Source of the DNA: CAVSRC01 sp963785065
GTDB lineage: Bacteria; Pseudomonadota; Alphaproteobacteria; Rhizobiales; Kaistiaceae
Assembly: GCA_963785065.1 (NCBI GenBank)
Contig: CAWATX010000004.1
Location: 930,001-994,000 of the forward strand
DNA: 64,000 nt
Direction of reading: 5' to 3'
Shown: positions 16,640 to 26,152 of the stretch, in pieces
Position numbering within the stretch: position 1 is the stretch's first letter
Layout of the letters: the number at the start of each line of letters is the position of its first letter
Position numbers and translations under genes: made by a program
The notes under the pieces: model-generated
The model's database searches: none
Told to the model about the DNA's origin: nothing
The model's input: only the letters and a program-made list of their open reading frames with translations

Positions 16640-18085
16640 ATGGACGCCAACGTCGTCGGACGCCTTGCCGAAGCCCATGTTCTGGTGGTCGGCGACGTGA
16701 TGCTCGACCGCTTCGTCGAGGGCCGGGTGACGCGGGTCTCGCGCGAGGCACCAGTGCCGGTACTGAAATACGGTGCGTCGCGCGCCTATCCCGGCGGTGC
16801 CAGCAATGTCGCGGCGAATGTGCTCGCCTATGGCAGCGCGGTGACGCTGGTGGGGCTTACCGGCGAAGATGCGGCGGCCGACGAATTGAAGGCGCTGTGC
16901 CGGAATTTCCCGCGGCTCGCCGAGCGGCTGGTCGCCGATCCCAGCCGGCCGACCACCGTGAAGACGCGCTATCTCAGCGGCTGGCATCAGCTTCTGTGCA
17001 TCGACGCGGAGGACACGCGGCCGGCAGAGCCGGCGGTGCGCGCGCGGCTTCTGGCTGCGGCCGAAGCGGCGATCGGCGATTGCGGTGCGCTGGTGGTGTC
17101 CGACTATGGACGCGGCGCGCTCGACGAAACCGCGATCGCCGCGCTGATCAAGGCTGCTCGCGCCGCCGGCAAGGCGGTCGTGGTCGATCCGCGTCGGGCC
17201 GATGCCTCTACCTTTGCCGGGGCCAGCGTGGTGACGCCCAATATCGAGGAGATGGCCGCCTTCACCGGCATCCGCGCCGACAGCGACGAGAGCGCCGTGG
17301 CAGCCTGCCGCAAGGTGCTCGCCGAAGCTGCGATCGAGGCGGTTCTGCTCACCCGCGGCTCGGCCGGCATGACGCTGGTTCAGCGCGGCGCCGACCCTGT
17401 GCATGTCAGCGCCGAGACCCACCGCGTGTTCGACGTCACCGGCGCCGGCGACACGGTGGTGGCGACTCTCGCCGCAGCGCTCGCCGTCGGCGCCCCGCTG
17501 GAGGATACGGTACGGCTCGCCAATGCGGCGGCGGGCATCGTGGTGGCCAAGCCGGGCACGGCGACGGTGCGCCCCGAAGAACTTGCACACGCACTCGGCG
17601 CCGGCCTCGGCGACGGCGTGGTGGCCCGCGACGAGGCAGCAGCGCGCGTCGCCGACTGGCAGGCCAAGGGCCTCAAGGTTGGCTTCACCAACGGCGTCTT
17701 CGACCTCCTCCATCGCGGCCATCTGCATTCGCTGGAGCAGGCGGCGCGGCGCGTCGACCGGCTGGTGGTCGGCGTCAATTCCGATGCATCGACCAAACGC
17801 CTGAAGGGACCGGAGCGCCCGGTCCAGGACGAGGCAACACGGGCAGCGGTGCTGGCAGCGCTGCGTGCCGTCGATCTGGTGACGATCTTCGGCGAGGACA
17901 CGCCGGAGGAACTGATCCAGGTGGTCAAGCCAGACATGCTGTTCAAGGGCGCCGACTATACCGGGCAGCAGATTCCCGGACAGGCCTTCACCGAGGCACG
18001 GGGCGGCAACGTGACGCTCTTGCCGCTGCTCGAAGGCTACAGCACGACCAGCACCGTCAGGAAGGTGCGTGAGGGGAAGGTATAG
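16640..18085 (+). CDS. hldE: Bifunctional heptose-7-phosphate kinase / heptose-1-phosphate adenylyltransferase
   Basis: Fused enzyme of ADP-L-glycero-D-manno-heptose synthesis for LPS inner core, cytoplasmic. Residues 1 to about 325 form a PfkB/ribokinase-type kinase (GDVMLDRFVEGRVTRVSREAP, YPGGASNVAANV, and DVTGAGDTVVATLA with the catalytic Asp). The C-terminal third is a cytidylyltransferase-fold domain with FTNGVFDLLHRGHLHSLEQA (HxGH motif) and VGVNSDASTKRLKGPERP. 481 residues from the ATG at 16640, matching HldE length; an in-frame ATG at 16604 would add a weak extension. Ends 12 bases before the convergent dehydratase gene. Confidence 0.94.
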   Translation: MDANVVGRLAEAHVLVVGDVMLDRFVEGRVTRVSREAPVPVLKYGASRAYPGGASNVAANVLAYGSAVTLVGLTGEDAAADELKALCRNFPRLAERLVADPSRPTTVKTRYLSGWHQLLCIDAEDTRPAEPAVRARLLAAAEAAIGDCGALVVSDYGRGALDETAIAALIKAARAAGKAVVVDPRRADASTFAGASVVTPNIEEMAAFTGIRADSDESAVAACRKVLAEAAIEAVLLTRGSAGMTLVQRGADPVHVSAETHRVFDVTGAGDTVVATLAAALAVGAPLEDTVRLANAAAGIVVAKPGTATVRPEELAHALGAGLGDGVVARDEAAARVADWQAKGLKVGFTNGVFDLLHRGHLHSLEQAARRVDRLVVGVNSDASTKRLKGPERPVQDEATRAAVLAALRAVDLVTIFGEDTPEELIQVVKPDMLFKGADYTGQQIPGQAFTEARGGNVTLLPLLEGYSTTSTVRKVREGKV

Positions 18086-18097
18086 CCTCCCTCGCCC

Positions 18098-19804
18098 TCA
18101 GCAGAAGTCGAAGTCGCAGCCCTGGTCGGCCTGCAGGACGTGATCGTGGTAGAGGCGGTCGTAGCCGCGGCGCACCGGTGGCGGCGGACGGTCGGCCTCG
18201 TAGGCGGCACGGCGGCGGGCAAGCTCCGCCTCGGTGACCAGCAGGTCGAGGCGCCGCTCCTTGACGCTGAGCTGAATGTGGTCGCCGGTCCTGACCAGCG
18301 CCAGCGGGCCGCCGGTAGCGGCGTCAGGCGTCACGTGCAGGACGACGGCGCCATAGGCGGTGCCCGACATGCGCGCGTCGGAAATGCGCACCATGTCCTT
18401 GACGCCGGCTCGGGCGAGCTTCTTGGGAATCGGCAGATAGCCGGCCTCGGGCATTGCGGCATCGCTCTGCGGGCCGGCGTTCTGGAGCACCAGGATGTCC
18501 TTGGCGCCGACGTCGAGGTCGTCGGAATCGATGCGCTGGGCGAGGTCCTCGAGCGAGGTGAAGACCACCGCCCGGCCGGTATGCTCGAGCAGCGCCTGGT
18601 CGGCGGCCGAGCGCTTGAGGATGGCGCCGCCGGGCGCCAGCGAACCGAACAGGGCAACCAGGCCACCGAGCGGCTCGATCGGCTCGGCGAAAGCCTTGAC
18701 GATGGCGCGGTCGGTCGGGTCCTGGGGCGGCCGGGCAAGCCGTTCGCCCAGCGTTTCGCCGGTCACCGTCATGCAGGTGAGATCGAGCAGCGGCGCCAGC
18801 TCGCGCATCACCGCCTCGACGCCGCCGGCCGCGAACAGGTCCTCCATGTAGCCGGTGCCGACCGGCTTGAGATTGACCAGAACCGGAGTCGTTTCAGACA
18901 GTTCGTTGAAGCGCTTGAGATCGAGAGCGAAGCCGCGCCGGCGAGCGATTGCGGCAAGATGAATGACGGCGTTGGTCGAGCCGCCGATGGCGAGCAGCAC
19001 GCGGATGGTATTCTCGATCGACGCCGGCGTGATGATGCGCGAAGGCGTGAGTTCGGAGCCGATCAGCGCCGCGGCCCGTGCGCCGCTCTCCTCGGCGATG
19101 CGCAGACGGTCGGCGTGGACCGCGGGAATCGCGGCGGAGCCTGGCAGCCCCATGCCGAGCGCCTCGGTGAGGCAGGCCATCGTGCTCGCCGTGCCCATGA
19201 CGGCGCAGGTGCCGGCGGTGGTGGCGAGCCGCCCCTCGACCTGCTCGATCTCGGCCTCACTGACCTCGCCCGCCCGGAAGCGCGCCCAGAAGCGACGGCA
19301 GTCGGTGCAGGCGCCGAGGCGCTCGCCGCGATGGCGGGAGGTCGACATCGGGCCGCCGACCAGCGCCACTGCCGGCAGGTCGGCCGAGGCCGCCGCCATC
19401 AGTTGCGCCGGCATGGTCTTGTCGCAGCCACCCATCAGCACGACGGCATCCATCGGCTGGGCGCGGATCATCTCCTCGGTGTCGAGCGCCATCAGGTTAC
19501 GGAACTTGAGGCTGGTCGGCGACAGGAAGACCTCGCCCAGCGAAATGGTCGGGAACGGCAACGGCAGGGCGCCGGCGGCGAGGACACCGCGCTTCACCGC
19601 ATCGAGCAACTCGGGGAAGTGGCGATGGCAATTGTTGAAGCCCGACTCGGTATAGGCGATGCCGACCACTGGCCGATCGAGCATGGCGTCGCTGTAGCCC
19701 ATCGAGCGGGCAAAGGAGCGGCGCAGGTAGCGGGCGAAGTCCTTGTCGCCGTAGTTGGTGAGGCCGCGGTCGATGCCGCGGGGATCGTCCGACCGATCGT
19801 TCAT
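18098..19804 (-). CDS. IlvD/Edd-family sugar-acid dehydratase
   Basis: 568-residue Fe-S dehydratase. Cluster cysteines are seen at C59 (GFNNCHRHF), C127 (MGGCDKTMPAQ) and C200 (TTAGTCAVMGTAST). The C-terminal end, with QADQGCDFDFC, is typical of the arabonate/galactonate/xylonate branch rather than true IlvD. Expected reaction: aldonate to 2-keto-3-deoxyaldonate. It is preceded by a GntR/FCD regulator on the same strand and lies near arabinofuranosidase genes, which makes L-arabonate a likely substrate by inference. Amino-acid biosynthetic dihydroxy-acid dehydratase is less likely. Confidence 0.85.
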   Translation of the reverse strand: MNDRSDDPRGIDRGLTNYGDKDFARYLRRSFARSMGYSDAMLDRPVVGIAYTESGFNNCHRHFPELLDAVKRGVLAAGALPLPFPTISLGEVFLSPTSLKFRNLMALDTEEMIRAQPMDAVVLMGGCDKTMPAQLMAAASADLPAVALVGGPMSTSRHRGERLGACTDCRRFWARFRAGEVSEAEIEQVEGRLATTAGTCAVMGTASTMACLTEALGMGLPGSAAIPAVHADRLRIAEESGARAAALIGSELTPSRIITPASIENTIRVLLAIGGSTNAVIHLAAIARRRGFALDLKRFNELSETTPVLVNLKPVGTGYMEDLFAAGGVEAVMRELAPLLDLTCMTVTGETLGERLARPPQDPTDRAIVKAFAEPIEPLGGLVALFGSLAPGGAILKRSAADQALLEHTGRAVVFTSLEDLAQRIDSDDLDVGAKDILVLQNAGPQSDAAMPEAGYLPIPKKLARAGVKDMVRISDARMSGTAYGAVVLHVTPDAATGGPLALVRTGDHIQLSVKERRLDLLVTEAELARRRAAYEADRPPPPVRRGYDRLYHDHVLQADQGCDFDFC

Positions 19805-19892
19805 GTGACTGCCCCGAATTCAGTTCGCCTGCGTCGCGCCAGTTAGGCGGCTTCGCCCGGCCGGCGCAAGGGCCCGGAACGGACGCGATGGA

Positions 19893-20681
19893 TCAGGAAC
19901 CGCCCGCTTGCTCGCGTTCGCGGATGATGCGGTTGATGGTCGCGTTGGCGGTGGTGAGTATCTTTTCCATGGTGTTGCGGGCGGTTTCCGGATCGCCCTC
20001 GGCAACCGCCTCGTAGACGGCGGCATGTTGCTCAAGCGCGATATCGAAGCCCTGACTCGCCTGGGCCTGCAACCTGAAGCTCACGCTGAGCACCGGGCCG
20101 ATGATCGTGCTCAGCCGTTCGAACAGGCCGTTGCCGCTGGCGGTCAACAGGGCCACATGAAACTCTCTGTCGGCCTCCAGAAACAGATGCCGGATCTCGA
20201 GATTTGCTCGCATCGAATCGACCGCCTCTTTGATCCGGGCGAGGCGTTCGGGATCGGCACGACGCGCCGCCAGTTCGGCGCCGATCGGCTCGATCGCCCA
20301 GCGCAGCTCCATCAGATCGCCGAGGAATTCCTTGCCGATGGTCTCGGGCGATTGCCAGGCCAGCACATCCGGATCGAGCAGGTTCCACGCGGCGCGCGGC
20401 AGAACCGCGGTGCCGGTGCGCCGGCGCGAGACAAGCAGCCCCTTGGCGGCGAGCACCTTGAGGGCTTCGCGCACGGCCTGGCGGCTGACGCCAAACTGCT
20501 CGGCCAATTCAGATTCGCGCGGCAGGCTGCCGCCTTCGGCATAGACGCTCGCAACGATACGGCGGCCGACCTCATGGGCCACCCGGGCATGCAGCGCGTG
20601 CGATGGATAGAGGCGTTTATCGGGCAAAATCAAACGGTTGTTGGACACAAGGAAGCCACAACTTATCAGCGATCCTGCCAC
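19893..20681 (-). CDS. GntR/FadR-family regulator with FCD domain
   Basis: About 262 residues: N-terminal winged helix (GGSLPRESELAEQFGVSRQAVREALKVL) and C-terminal FCD ligand domain. FCD metal ligands D and H are visible in ADREFHVALL, and a His in LEQHAAVYEA, but the last canonical His near EKILTTAN is absent. The start is uncertain: GTG at 20681 or GTG at 20645, neither with a strong ribosome binding site. It precedes the sugar-acid dehydratase on the same strand and probably regulates it in response to a sugar acid or keto-deoxy acid. Confidence 0.87.
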   Translation of the reverse strand: MAGSLISCGFLVSNNRLILPDKRLYPSHALHARVAHEVGRRIVASVYAEGGSLPRESELAEQFGVSRQAVREALKVLAAKGLLVSRRRTGTAVLPRAAWNLLDPDVLAWQSPETIGKEFLGDLMELRWAIEPIGAELAARRADPERLARIKEAVDSMRANLEIRHLFLEADREFHVALLTASGNGLFERLSTIIGPVLSVSFRLQAQASQGFDIALEQHAAVYEAVAEGDPETARNTMEKILTTANATINRIIREREQAGGS

Positions 20682-20766
20682 CGGTCCATATCATGCGCCA
20701 GCCTCCAGCCCTGCGGCCGGCATCCATGAGGGGTGCAGGCGACCCGAAATTCGCGTTGCGGTTGGT

Positions 20767-21754
20767 TCAGCCGTCATAGAGGCCGGCGGTGCGGGCCCGG
20801 GCGCGCATCAGCCCGGCGAGCAGGTCGAGGGTCGGCGTCGGCACGCCGGCATCGTGGGCAAGCTCGACAGGCACGGTAACCTGCGCGTCGATTTCCATCG
20901 GCCGGCCCTTGTCGAGATCCTGCAGGATCGACGGCCGGTGGTCCCCAGCAGCCCGCGCCCAGCCATCGAGAATGGCATCGATGTCGGTGTCGAGGGTGAC
21001 CCCATAGGCCGCGGCAACCGCGTTGGCCTCCGTCCAGGCGTTGTGCGCGACCTGACGCATCTCCGCGTCCGACATGCTGAGCTGGACCGGCGTGCCGGTG
21101 AGTATGGAGAGGGGCGAGGCGACCATGATGACAGTGAGCTTGTTCCACACCTCGAAGCGGATTGGGCGGTGCGTGTCGATGTTCAGTCCAGCGTTGCGCA
21201 ATGCGTCGGCGAGGGCCAGCAGGCGCGGCGACTGGCTGTCGTCGAGCTCGCCCAACGCCAAGCGGTTGTTACCGCCCTCGTAGTGGACGACGCCGGGCGC
21301 GGCCACCGTCGCCGGCAGGTTGACGACACAGCCGATGGTGCGCTCGACGCCGACCGCGTCCCACAGCACGCCACCCGGATCAAGCCGCTCCAGGCGGCGG
21401 TCGTTCGAACGATCCGCCGGCCTTGTGAAAATACCACCAGGGGATGCCGTTGATGGCATAGACCACGGCGGTGTCGGGGCCGAGGAGCGCCTGCAGCGGG
21501 CGCGCGATGGGCGGAATCTGGTGCGCCTTGACTGCTGAAATGACCACGTCCTGAGGCCCGAGTGCGGCTGGGTCGTCGCTGGCAGCGATCGGCAGCAGCA
21601 CCGTGCCCTCAGGCGTCTGGAAGGTCAGTCCCTTCTCGCGGATGGCGGCGAGATGGCTGCCGCGCGCCACGATCGACGTTTCGACGCCGGAGAGCGCCAG
21701 GCGAGCGGCGATGACGCCGCCGATCGCGCCGGCTCCGTAGATGCACACCTTCAA
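20767..21754 (-). pseudogene. Frameshifted 2-dehydropantoate 2-reductase-like (ApbA/PanE) gene
   Basis: The N-terminal half (21754 to about 21413) has the NADP-binding GxGxxG start KVCIYGAGAIGGVIAARLAL and INGIPWWYFHKAGG; the C-terminal half (from about 21412 to 20767) reads on in another frame from NDRRLERLDPGGVLWDAVG through VWNKLTVIMVASPLSILTG. Together they make one intact family member of about 330 residues. Deleting one base (the T at plus-strand 21413) restores a single frame and also perfects a 24-base palindrome, so the shift is a single-base insertion or a sequencing error in a hairpin. It follows the MetE-like gene. Confidence 0.82.
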
Positions 21755-21841
21755 TTTGCCTGCGTCCCCCTATGCAAGGCTGCCGCCGCGGCTAACCGCG
21801 GCGCCAGCCAGAAGAAACAGAGGTCGGGCGCGGCGCCCGCG

Positions 21842-22942
21842 CTACCAGACCTCATGGGCGATCTCGACGATCTCGCGAAGCTTCGCCCATTGCGCCTCCT
21901 CGGTGAGGACGTTGCCTTCCTCGGTCGAGGCGAAGCCGCATTGCGGCGACAAGCAGAATTGATCGAGGTCGGCATATTTTGTCGCCTCCTCGATGCGCCG
22001 CTTGATGTCGTCCTTGTTCTCGAGCTTGCCGCTCTTCGAGGTGATCAGGCCGAGCACCACCTGCTTGTCGCCCTTGGGCAGGAAGCGCAGCGGCTCGAAT
22101 CCGCCAGCGCGGTCGGTGTCGTATTCCATGAAGTAGCCGTCGATGTCGAGCTTGCCGAGCACGGTCTCGGCCACCGGCTCGTAGCCGCCCGACGCGATCC
22201 AGGTCGAACGGAAGTTGCCGCGGCAGATGTGCATGGTGATCTGCATGTCGGCAGGCTTGGCCTCGAGCGCCGCGTTGATGGTGCGGGCATAGCGCTCCTG
22301 CAGGCGATCGACGTCGTCGCCGCGCTCGCGCGATGCGTCGAGCTGCTTGGGATCGCAGAGATAGGCCCACACCGTGTCGTCAAACTGGAGATAGCGGCAG
22401 CCGGCATCGTAGAACGCCTTGACCGCGCCCTTCCACGCCGCGGCCGCATCGGCGAAGAACTCGTCGATGTCCGGATAGATCGACTTGATGGCGTTGAAGC
22501 CGGAGCGGAAGTGCAAAACGCTCGGGCTCGGAATCGTCATCTTGGGGACGAGCGTCGTGTGCTCCTTGAGAAACTTGAAATGGTCGAGCATGGGATGGTG
22601 CGCCGGCCAGCCGACCTTGCCGACCACGTTGACGGTCTCGGCCTTGGTCTGAACGCCGTGAAAGGCGATGCCGTGATCAAGCTGGACCAACTCGCAGCCG
22701 TCGAGCCCAGCGAGAAAATCGAAATGCCACCACGAGCGGCGGAACTCGCCGTCGGTCGCCGATTGCAGGCCGACCTCTTCCTGCCTGGCGATGATCTTGG
22801 CGATCTCACTGTCCTCGACGGCGCGCAGCGCCTCGGCCGTGATCTCGCCGGCGGCGCGTTTGGCACGGGCTACCTTGAGCGCCTCGGGGCGCAGCAGGCT
22901 GCCGACCATATCGGCGCGAAACGGCGGTTTCGTTCGTTGCAT
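21842..22942 (-). CDS. MetE C-terminal-domain-like methyltransferase (cobalamin-independent)
   Basis: 366-residue single-domain relative of the catalytic half of methionine synthase MetE (YxjG/YxjH group). Motifs: DMVGSLLRPEALK at the N-terminus, YLQFDDTVWAYL, the zinc-site-like MHICRGNF, and LSPQCGFASTEEGN near the C-terminus, which carries the last Cys ligand. The ATG at 22942 has GGGAGG 7 bases upstream. Such short homologs act on varied methyl donors and thiols, and homocysteine methylation is not assured. The ketopantoate-reductase-like relic follows after 87 bases, so the two may have been an operon. Confidence 0.83.
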   Translation of the reverse strand: MQRTKPPFRADMVGSLLRPEALKVARAKRAAGEITAEALRAVEDSEIAKIIARQEEVGLQSATDGEFRRSWWHFDFLAGLDGCELVQLDHGIAFHGVQTKAETVNVVGKVGWPAHHPMLDHFKFLKEHTTLVPKMTIPSPSVLHFRSGFNAIKSIYPDIDEFFADAAAAWKGAVKAFYDAGCRYLQFDDTVWAYLCDPKQLDASRERGDDVDRLQERYARTINAALEAKPADMQITMHICRGNFRSTWIASGGYEPVAETVLGKLDIDGYFMEYDTDRAGGFEPLRFLPKGDKQVVLGLITSKSGKLENKDDIKRRIEEATKYADLDQFCLSPQCGFASTEEGNVLTEEAQWAKLREIVEIAHEVW

Positions 22943-23140
22943 ATTGTTTCCTCCCAAACTAATTGGCCGATTATGGCGAGCCTGCCGCCTCCTGCCAACC
23001 GGGATTTCTGCGAGGGGAACGGGCAAGTGCGGAAGAGGCGCGCGATCGGCCAGTGCCGCGATAACGAAATGCCGCGGCGGGCGGTCGCCGCCGCGGCATC
23101 AGCAAAGGTCGACCGCGCCCCCTCGCGCGACGGGCAGCGC

Positions 23141-24205
23141 CTAGGTCCCTTGTTCCAGATACTTCCCGATCAGCGACAGGTCGGCGGGGCCAAGACGCTC
23201 CTTGGCCGTCCACGCCTGGTGCCAATAGGGATAAGCGAGATTCGGCCGTGAGACGGTGTCGAGCCGCTTGAGCTCGTCCTCGGAGAGCTTGAGGTCGGCG
23301 CTGGCGAGGTTGTCGGCGAACTGCTTGGCTGTCCGTCCGCCGATGATCACCGAGGTAACGGCTGGCTGGTGGATCAACCAGGCGAGCGCGACCCGCGCGG
23401 CCGAGCAATCGTGCGCCCTGGCGATGTCGAGGAGGACGTCGACGATGGCGAAGAGCTTGTTCTCGTCATAGATCGGCGGCTCGCGCCATTTACGGCCGAA
23501 GTGGCGGGTGCCTTCCGGTCCTTCCCGGTTGTCGCGGCGGAACTTGCCGGAGAGCAGGCCGCCGGCGATCGGACTCCAGACCAGGATGCCGAGGCCCTGG
23601 TCGAGCGAGATCGGCACCAGTTCGTATTCGGCCTCGCGTGCCTGTAGCGTGTAGTGGATCTGCTGGCTGACGAAGGGCTGGCGCCCGTCCGCCTTGGCGA
23701 TGCCGAGTGCCTTCATGATGTGCCAGCCGGAATAGTTGGAGCAGCCGACATAGCGCACCTTGCCCTGCTGGATGAGGCGGTCGAGCGCCTCCATGGTCTC
23801 CTCCAGCGGCGTCTGGCCGTCCCACTGGTGGACCTGGTAGAGGTCGATCCAGTCGGTGCCCAGGCGCTTCAGGCTGCGCTCGCACTCGGCGATGATGTAG
23901 TGGCGCGATAGGCCCTGATCGTTGGGGCCGGATCCCATGGGGAAGCGCACCTTGGTGGCGATGAGGACGTCGGGGCGCTTCTTGCCGAGGGCCTCGCCAA
24001 CGATTTCCTCGGAGGCACCCCTGGCATAGACGTCGGCGGTGTCGATGAGATTGACGCCGGCGTCGATGCACTGGTCGATCTGACGCTTGGCCTCGGCGGT
24101 GTCCACGGAGCCCAACACGCCATCCGCGGCGCGCCCGAATGTCATCGTCCCCATGGTGACCACGGAGACCTTGAGGCCGGAACGGCCCAATAGACGGTAT
24201 TCCAC
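23141..24205 (-). CDS. Aldo/keto reductase
   Basis: 354-residue TIM-barrel NAD(P)H oxidoreductase. The catalytic tetrad is visible: Asp and Tyr in LIDTADVYARGASE, Lys in LIATKVRFP and His in LYQVHQWDGQTP. Cofactor-site motifs VGCSNYSGWH and VIIGGRTAKQFADNL are present. GTG start at 24205, with AAGGA upstream. It follows the GH127 gene after about 30 bases and so belongs to the arabinose operon, where it could oxidise or reduce the released pentose. Specific substrate unknown. Confidence 0.88.
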   Translation of the reverse strand: MEYRLLGRSGLKVSVVTMGTMTFGRAADGVLGSVDTAEAKRQIDQCIDAGVNLIDTADVYARGASEEIVGEALGKKRPDVLIATKVRFPMGSGPNDQGLSRHYIIAECERSLKRLGTDWIDLYQVHQWDGQTPLEETMEALDRLIQQGKVRYVGCSNYSGWHIMKALGIAKADGRQPFVSQQIHYTLQAREAEYELVPISLDQGLGILVWSPIAGGLLSGKFRRDNREGPEGTRHFGRKWREPPIYDENKLFAIVDVLLDIARAHDCSAARVALAWLIHQPAVTSVIIGGRTAKQFADNLASADLKLSEDELKRLDTVSRPNLAYPYWHQAWTAKERLGPADLSLIGKYLEQGT

Positions 24206-24235
24206 GTTGTTATCCTTCCAATTGCCAGACCGCCG

Positions 24236-26152
24236 TCACACCTTGGCTTCCGGCAGCCAAACCGACATAGCGCCCGACCCCCGATTGCTCCACAGGTAGT
24301 AAGGGATTGCGGTGACCGTTACCGGGATTTCGCCAGGCGGCTTGGTAGCATAGAGCGCGGTGCCCCAATCCTCCAGGTTTGCGGCACTGCCGGCGGTGGT
24401 AAGCGTGACGATGCCGTCGAACAGATCCTGACGTTCAACCGCTTCGACCGCGCTGTCGCGGATGAGGCTGGTCGCAGTGACAAGACCTTCCGGGTTGTCG
24501 GCCTGCTCGGCGCAATAGACGAAGGGACCGCGCTTCAGTGCGACGCGGCCGACATCCTGACGGACCTGCGGGTTGGCGTAGATGCGCTCGACCGGCATCG
24601 GCAGGTCGAGAGCGACGCTGTCGCCCTTCGCCCAGCGGCGGCGAACGGCGACGTAGCCCTTGCCGTTACTGGCAGCAACATCGACCGGCGTGCCGTTGAC
24701 CACGACCTTCGCCTCCCCCTTGCGGACCCAACCGGGGATGCGCAGCCTGAGCGTGAATTCGGCGGGCGTCTCCGGATCGATGGCGATCTTGATCGCTCCC
24801 GACCAGGGATAGTTGCTGGTCTCCGTCACATGGACCCTGGTGCCAGCGAGATCGACGGTCGTCCCCGTCCCGCCATAGAGATGCATGGCGAGCTCGTCGG
24901 TGCCGGTCGAATAGAAATAGCCGCCAACCGATGCGACCAGCCGCGACACGTTCATGGTGCAGCACGGGCAGATGTGCCAGGACCAGCGCGCGTGGCTGCC
25001 GTCGCTTTCCAGCGGGTTGGCATAGAAATAGTGCTCGCCATCGCGCGACAGGCCGCAAAGGGCGTTGTTGTAGAGGGCCAGCTCCAGCGCGTCGGCATAC
25101 TTGCCGTCGAGATCTAGATTGAGCATGCGCTGCGCCCAGAAGACCAGGGCCACCGACGCGCAGGTCTCGCAATAGGCCGTGTCGTTGGGCAGGTCATAGT
25201 CCTTGGTGAAGCCTTCGTTGGCCGCCGCCGGCCCGAGGCCGCCGGTGACGTACAGGCGTGTGGTGGTCAGGTCATTCCACAGCACCTCGCAGGCGCGCTT
25301 CAGCCCGTCATCGCCGAGATCGGCGGCGAGGTCCGCCATGGCAGTGTACATGTAGAGCGCACGCACGGCATGACCGACGACCTTGTCCTGCTCGCGCACC
25401 GGCTTGTGCGACTGGTTGTATTCGAAGGTCCCCTGCCAGAATTCCTCGGGTCGTTCGCCGCGCGCCTTCGCTTCCGCCTCGAAGTAATGCGGCTGGCTGC
25501 CCCGCTCGTTGATGAAATAGGCGGCAAGGTCGAGACGGCGGTGGTCGCCGGTCAGGTGATAGAGCCGGATCAGCGCCAGCTCGAGTTCCTGATGGCCGGG
25601 ATAACCGTGCTTCTGGTTCTCCCCGGGGCCGAACGTGTCGGCGATGTGGTCGACATATTTCTCCATGATGTCGAGCAAGCGGCGTTTGCCGGTCGCCATG
25701 AAATAGGCGATGGCCCCTTCCAGCATGTGCCCGGCGCAGTAGAGTTCGTGATTGTCGCGCAGATTGGTCCAGCGCTTGTCGACCTCGCGGCCGATGTACC
25801 AGCAATTGCAGTAGCCGTCGGCAAGCTGGGCCTTGGCGAGTTGCTCGGTGATCGCGTCGATCTCGGCCTCGATTTCGGCGTCGCGACCGTGGAAGAGAGC
25901 GTAGCTCGCCGCCTCGACCCATTTGCCGATATCGGAATCCCAGAAGATCTGGGTCGTGAAATTGTGCCGGTTGCGCGGCAGGGTGAGCGGCGGCGGCGGC
26001 TGCACGACGTCGAGAGATTCCAGCATCGCGTGCTTCACGAGCTGGTGGTACTGGCTTGGAATGGTGCGCTTCAGCACCGTGTCGAGACGCTCGCGCCAGA
26101 AGGCGCCCTCGACCTTGACCTCGTTAAAGCGGACCGGTGAATACTGGCGCAT
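24236..26152 (-). CDS. GH127 beta-L-arabinofuranosidase-like glycosidase
   Basis: About 638-residue cytoplasmic enzyme (no signal peptide) of family GH127/DUF1680. The unusual cysteine-glycosidase active site is intact: C-E-T-C at residues 328-331 and C-P-C-C at 395-398, matching the zinc ligands and the nucleophilic cysteine of HypBA1 (Glu, Cys, Cys, Cys). It would remove beta-L-arabinofuranose from short oligosaccharides. The ATG at 26152 is preferred (AAGGTG upstream), giving a 29-base overlap with the end of the LacI gene; an in-frame start at 26185 is possible. Operon partner of the LacI regulator and the sugar transporter. Confidence 0.92.
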   Translation of the reverse strand: MRQYSPVRFNEVKVEGAFWRERLDTVLKRTIPSQYHQLVKHAMLESLDVVQPPPPLTLPRNRHNFTTQIFWDSDIGKWVEAASYALFHGRDAEIEAEIDAITEQLAKAQLADGYCNCWYIGREVDKRWTNLRDNHELYCAGHMLEGAIAYFMATGKRRLLDIMEKYVDHIADTFGPGENQKHGYPGHQELELALIRLYHLTGDHRRLDLAAYFINERGSQPHYFEAEAKARGERPEEFWQGTFEYNQSHKPVREQDKVVGHAVRALYMYTAMADLAADLGDDGLKRACEVLWNDLTTTRLYVTGGLGPAAANEGFTKDYDLPNDTAYCETCASVALVFWAQRMLNLDLDGKYADALELALYNNALCGLSRDGEHYFYANPLESDGSHARWSWHICPCCTMNVSRLVASVGGYFYSTGTDELAMHLYGGTGTTVDLAGTRVHVTETSNYPWSGAIKIAIDPETPAEFTLRLRIPGWVRKGEAKVVVNGTPVDVAASNGKGYVAVRRRWAKGDSVALDLPMPVERIYANPQVRQDVGRVALKRGPFVYCAEQADNPEGLVTATSLIRDSAVEAVERQDLFDGIVTLTTAGSAANLEDWGTALYATKPPGEIPVTVTAIPYYLWSNRGSGAMSVWLPEAKV

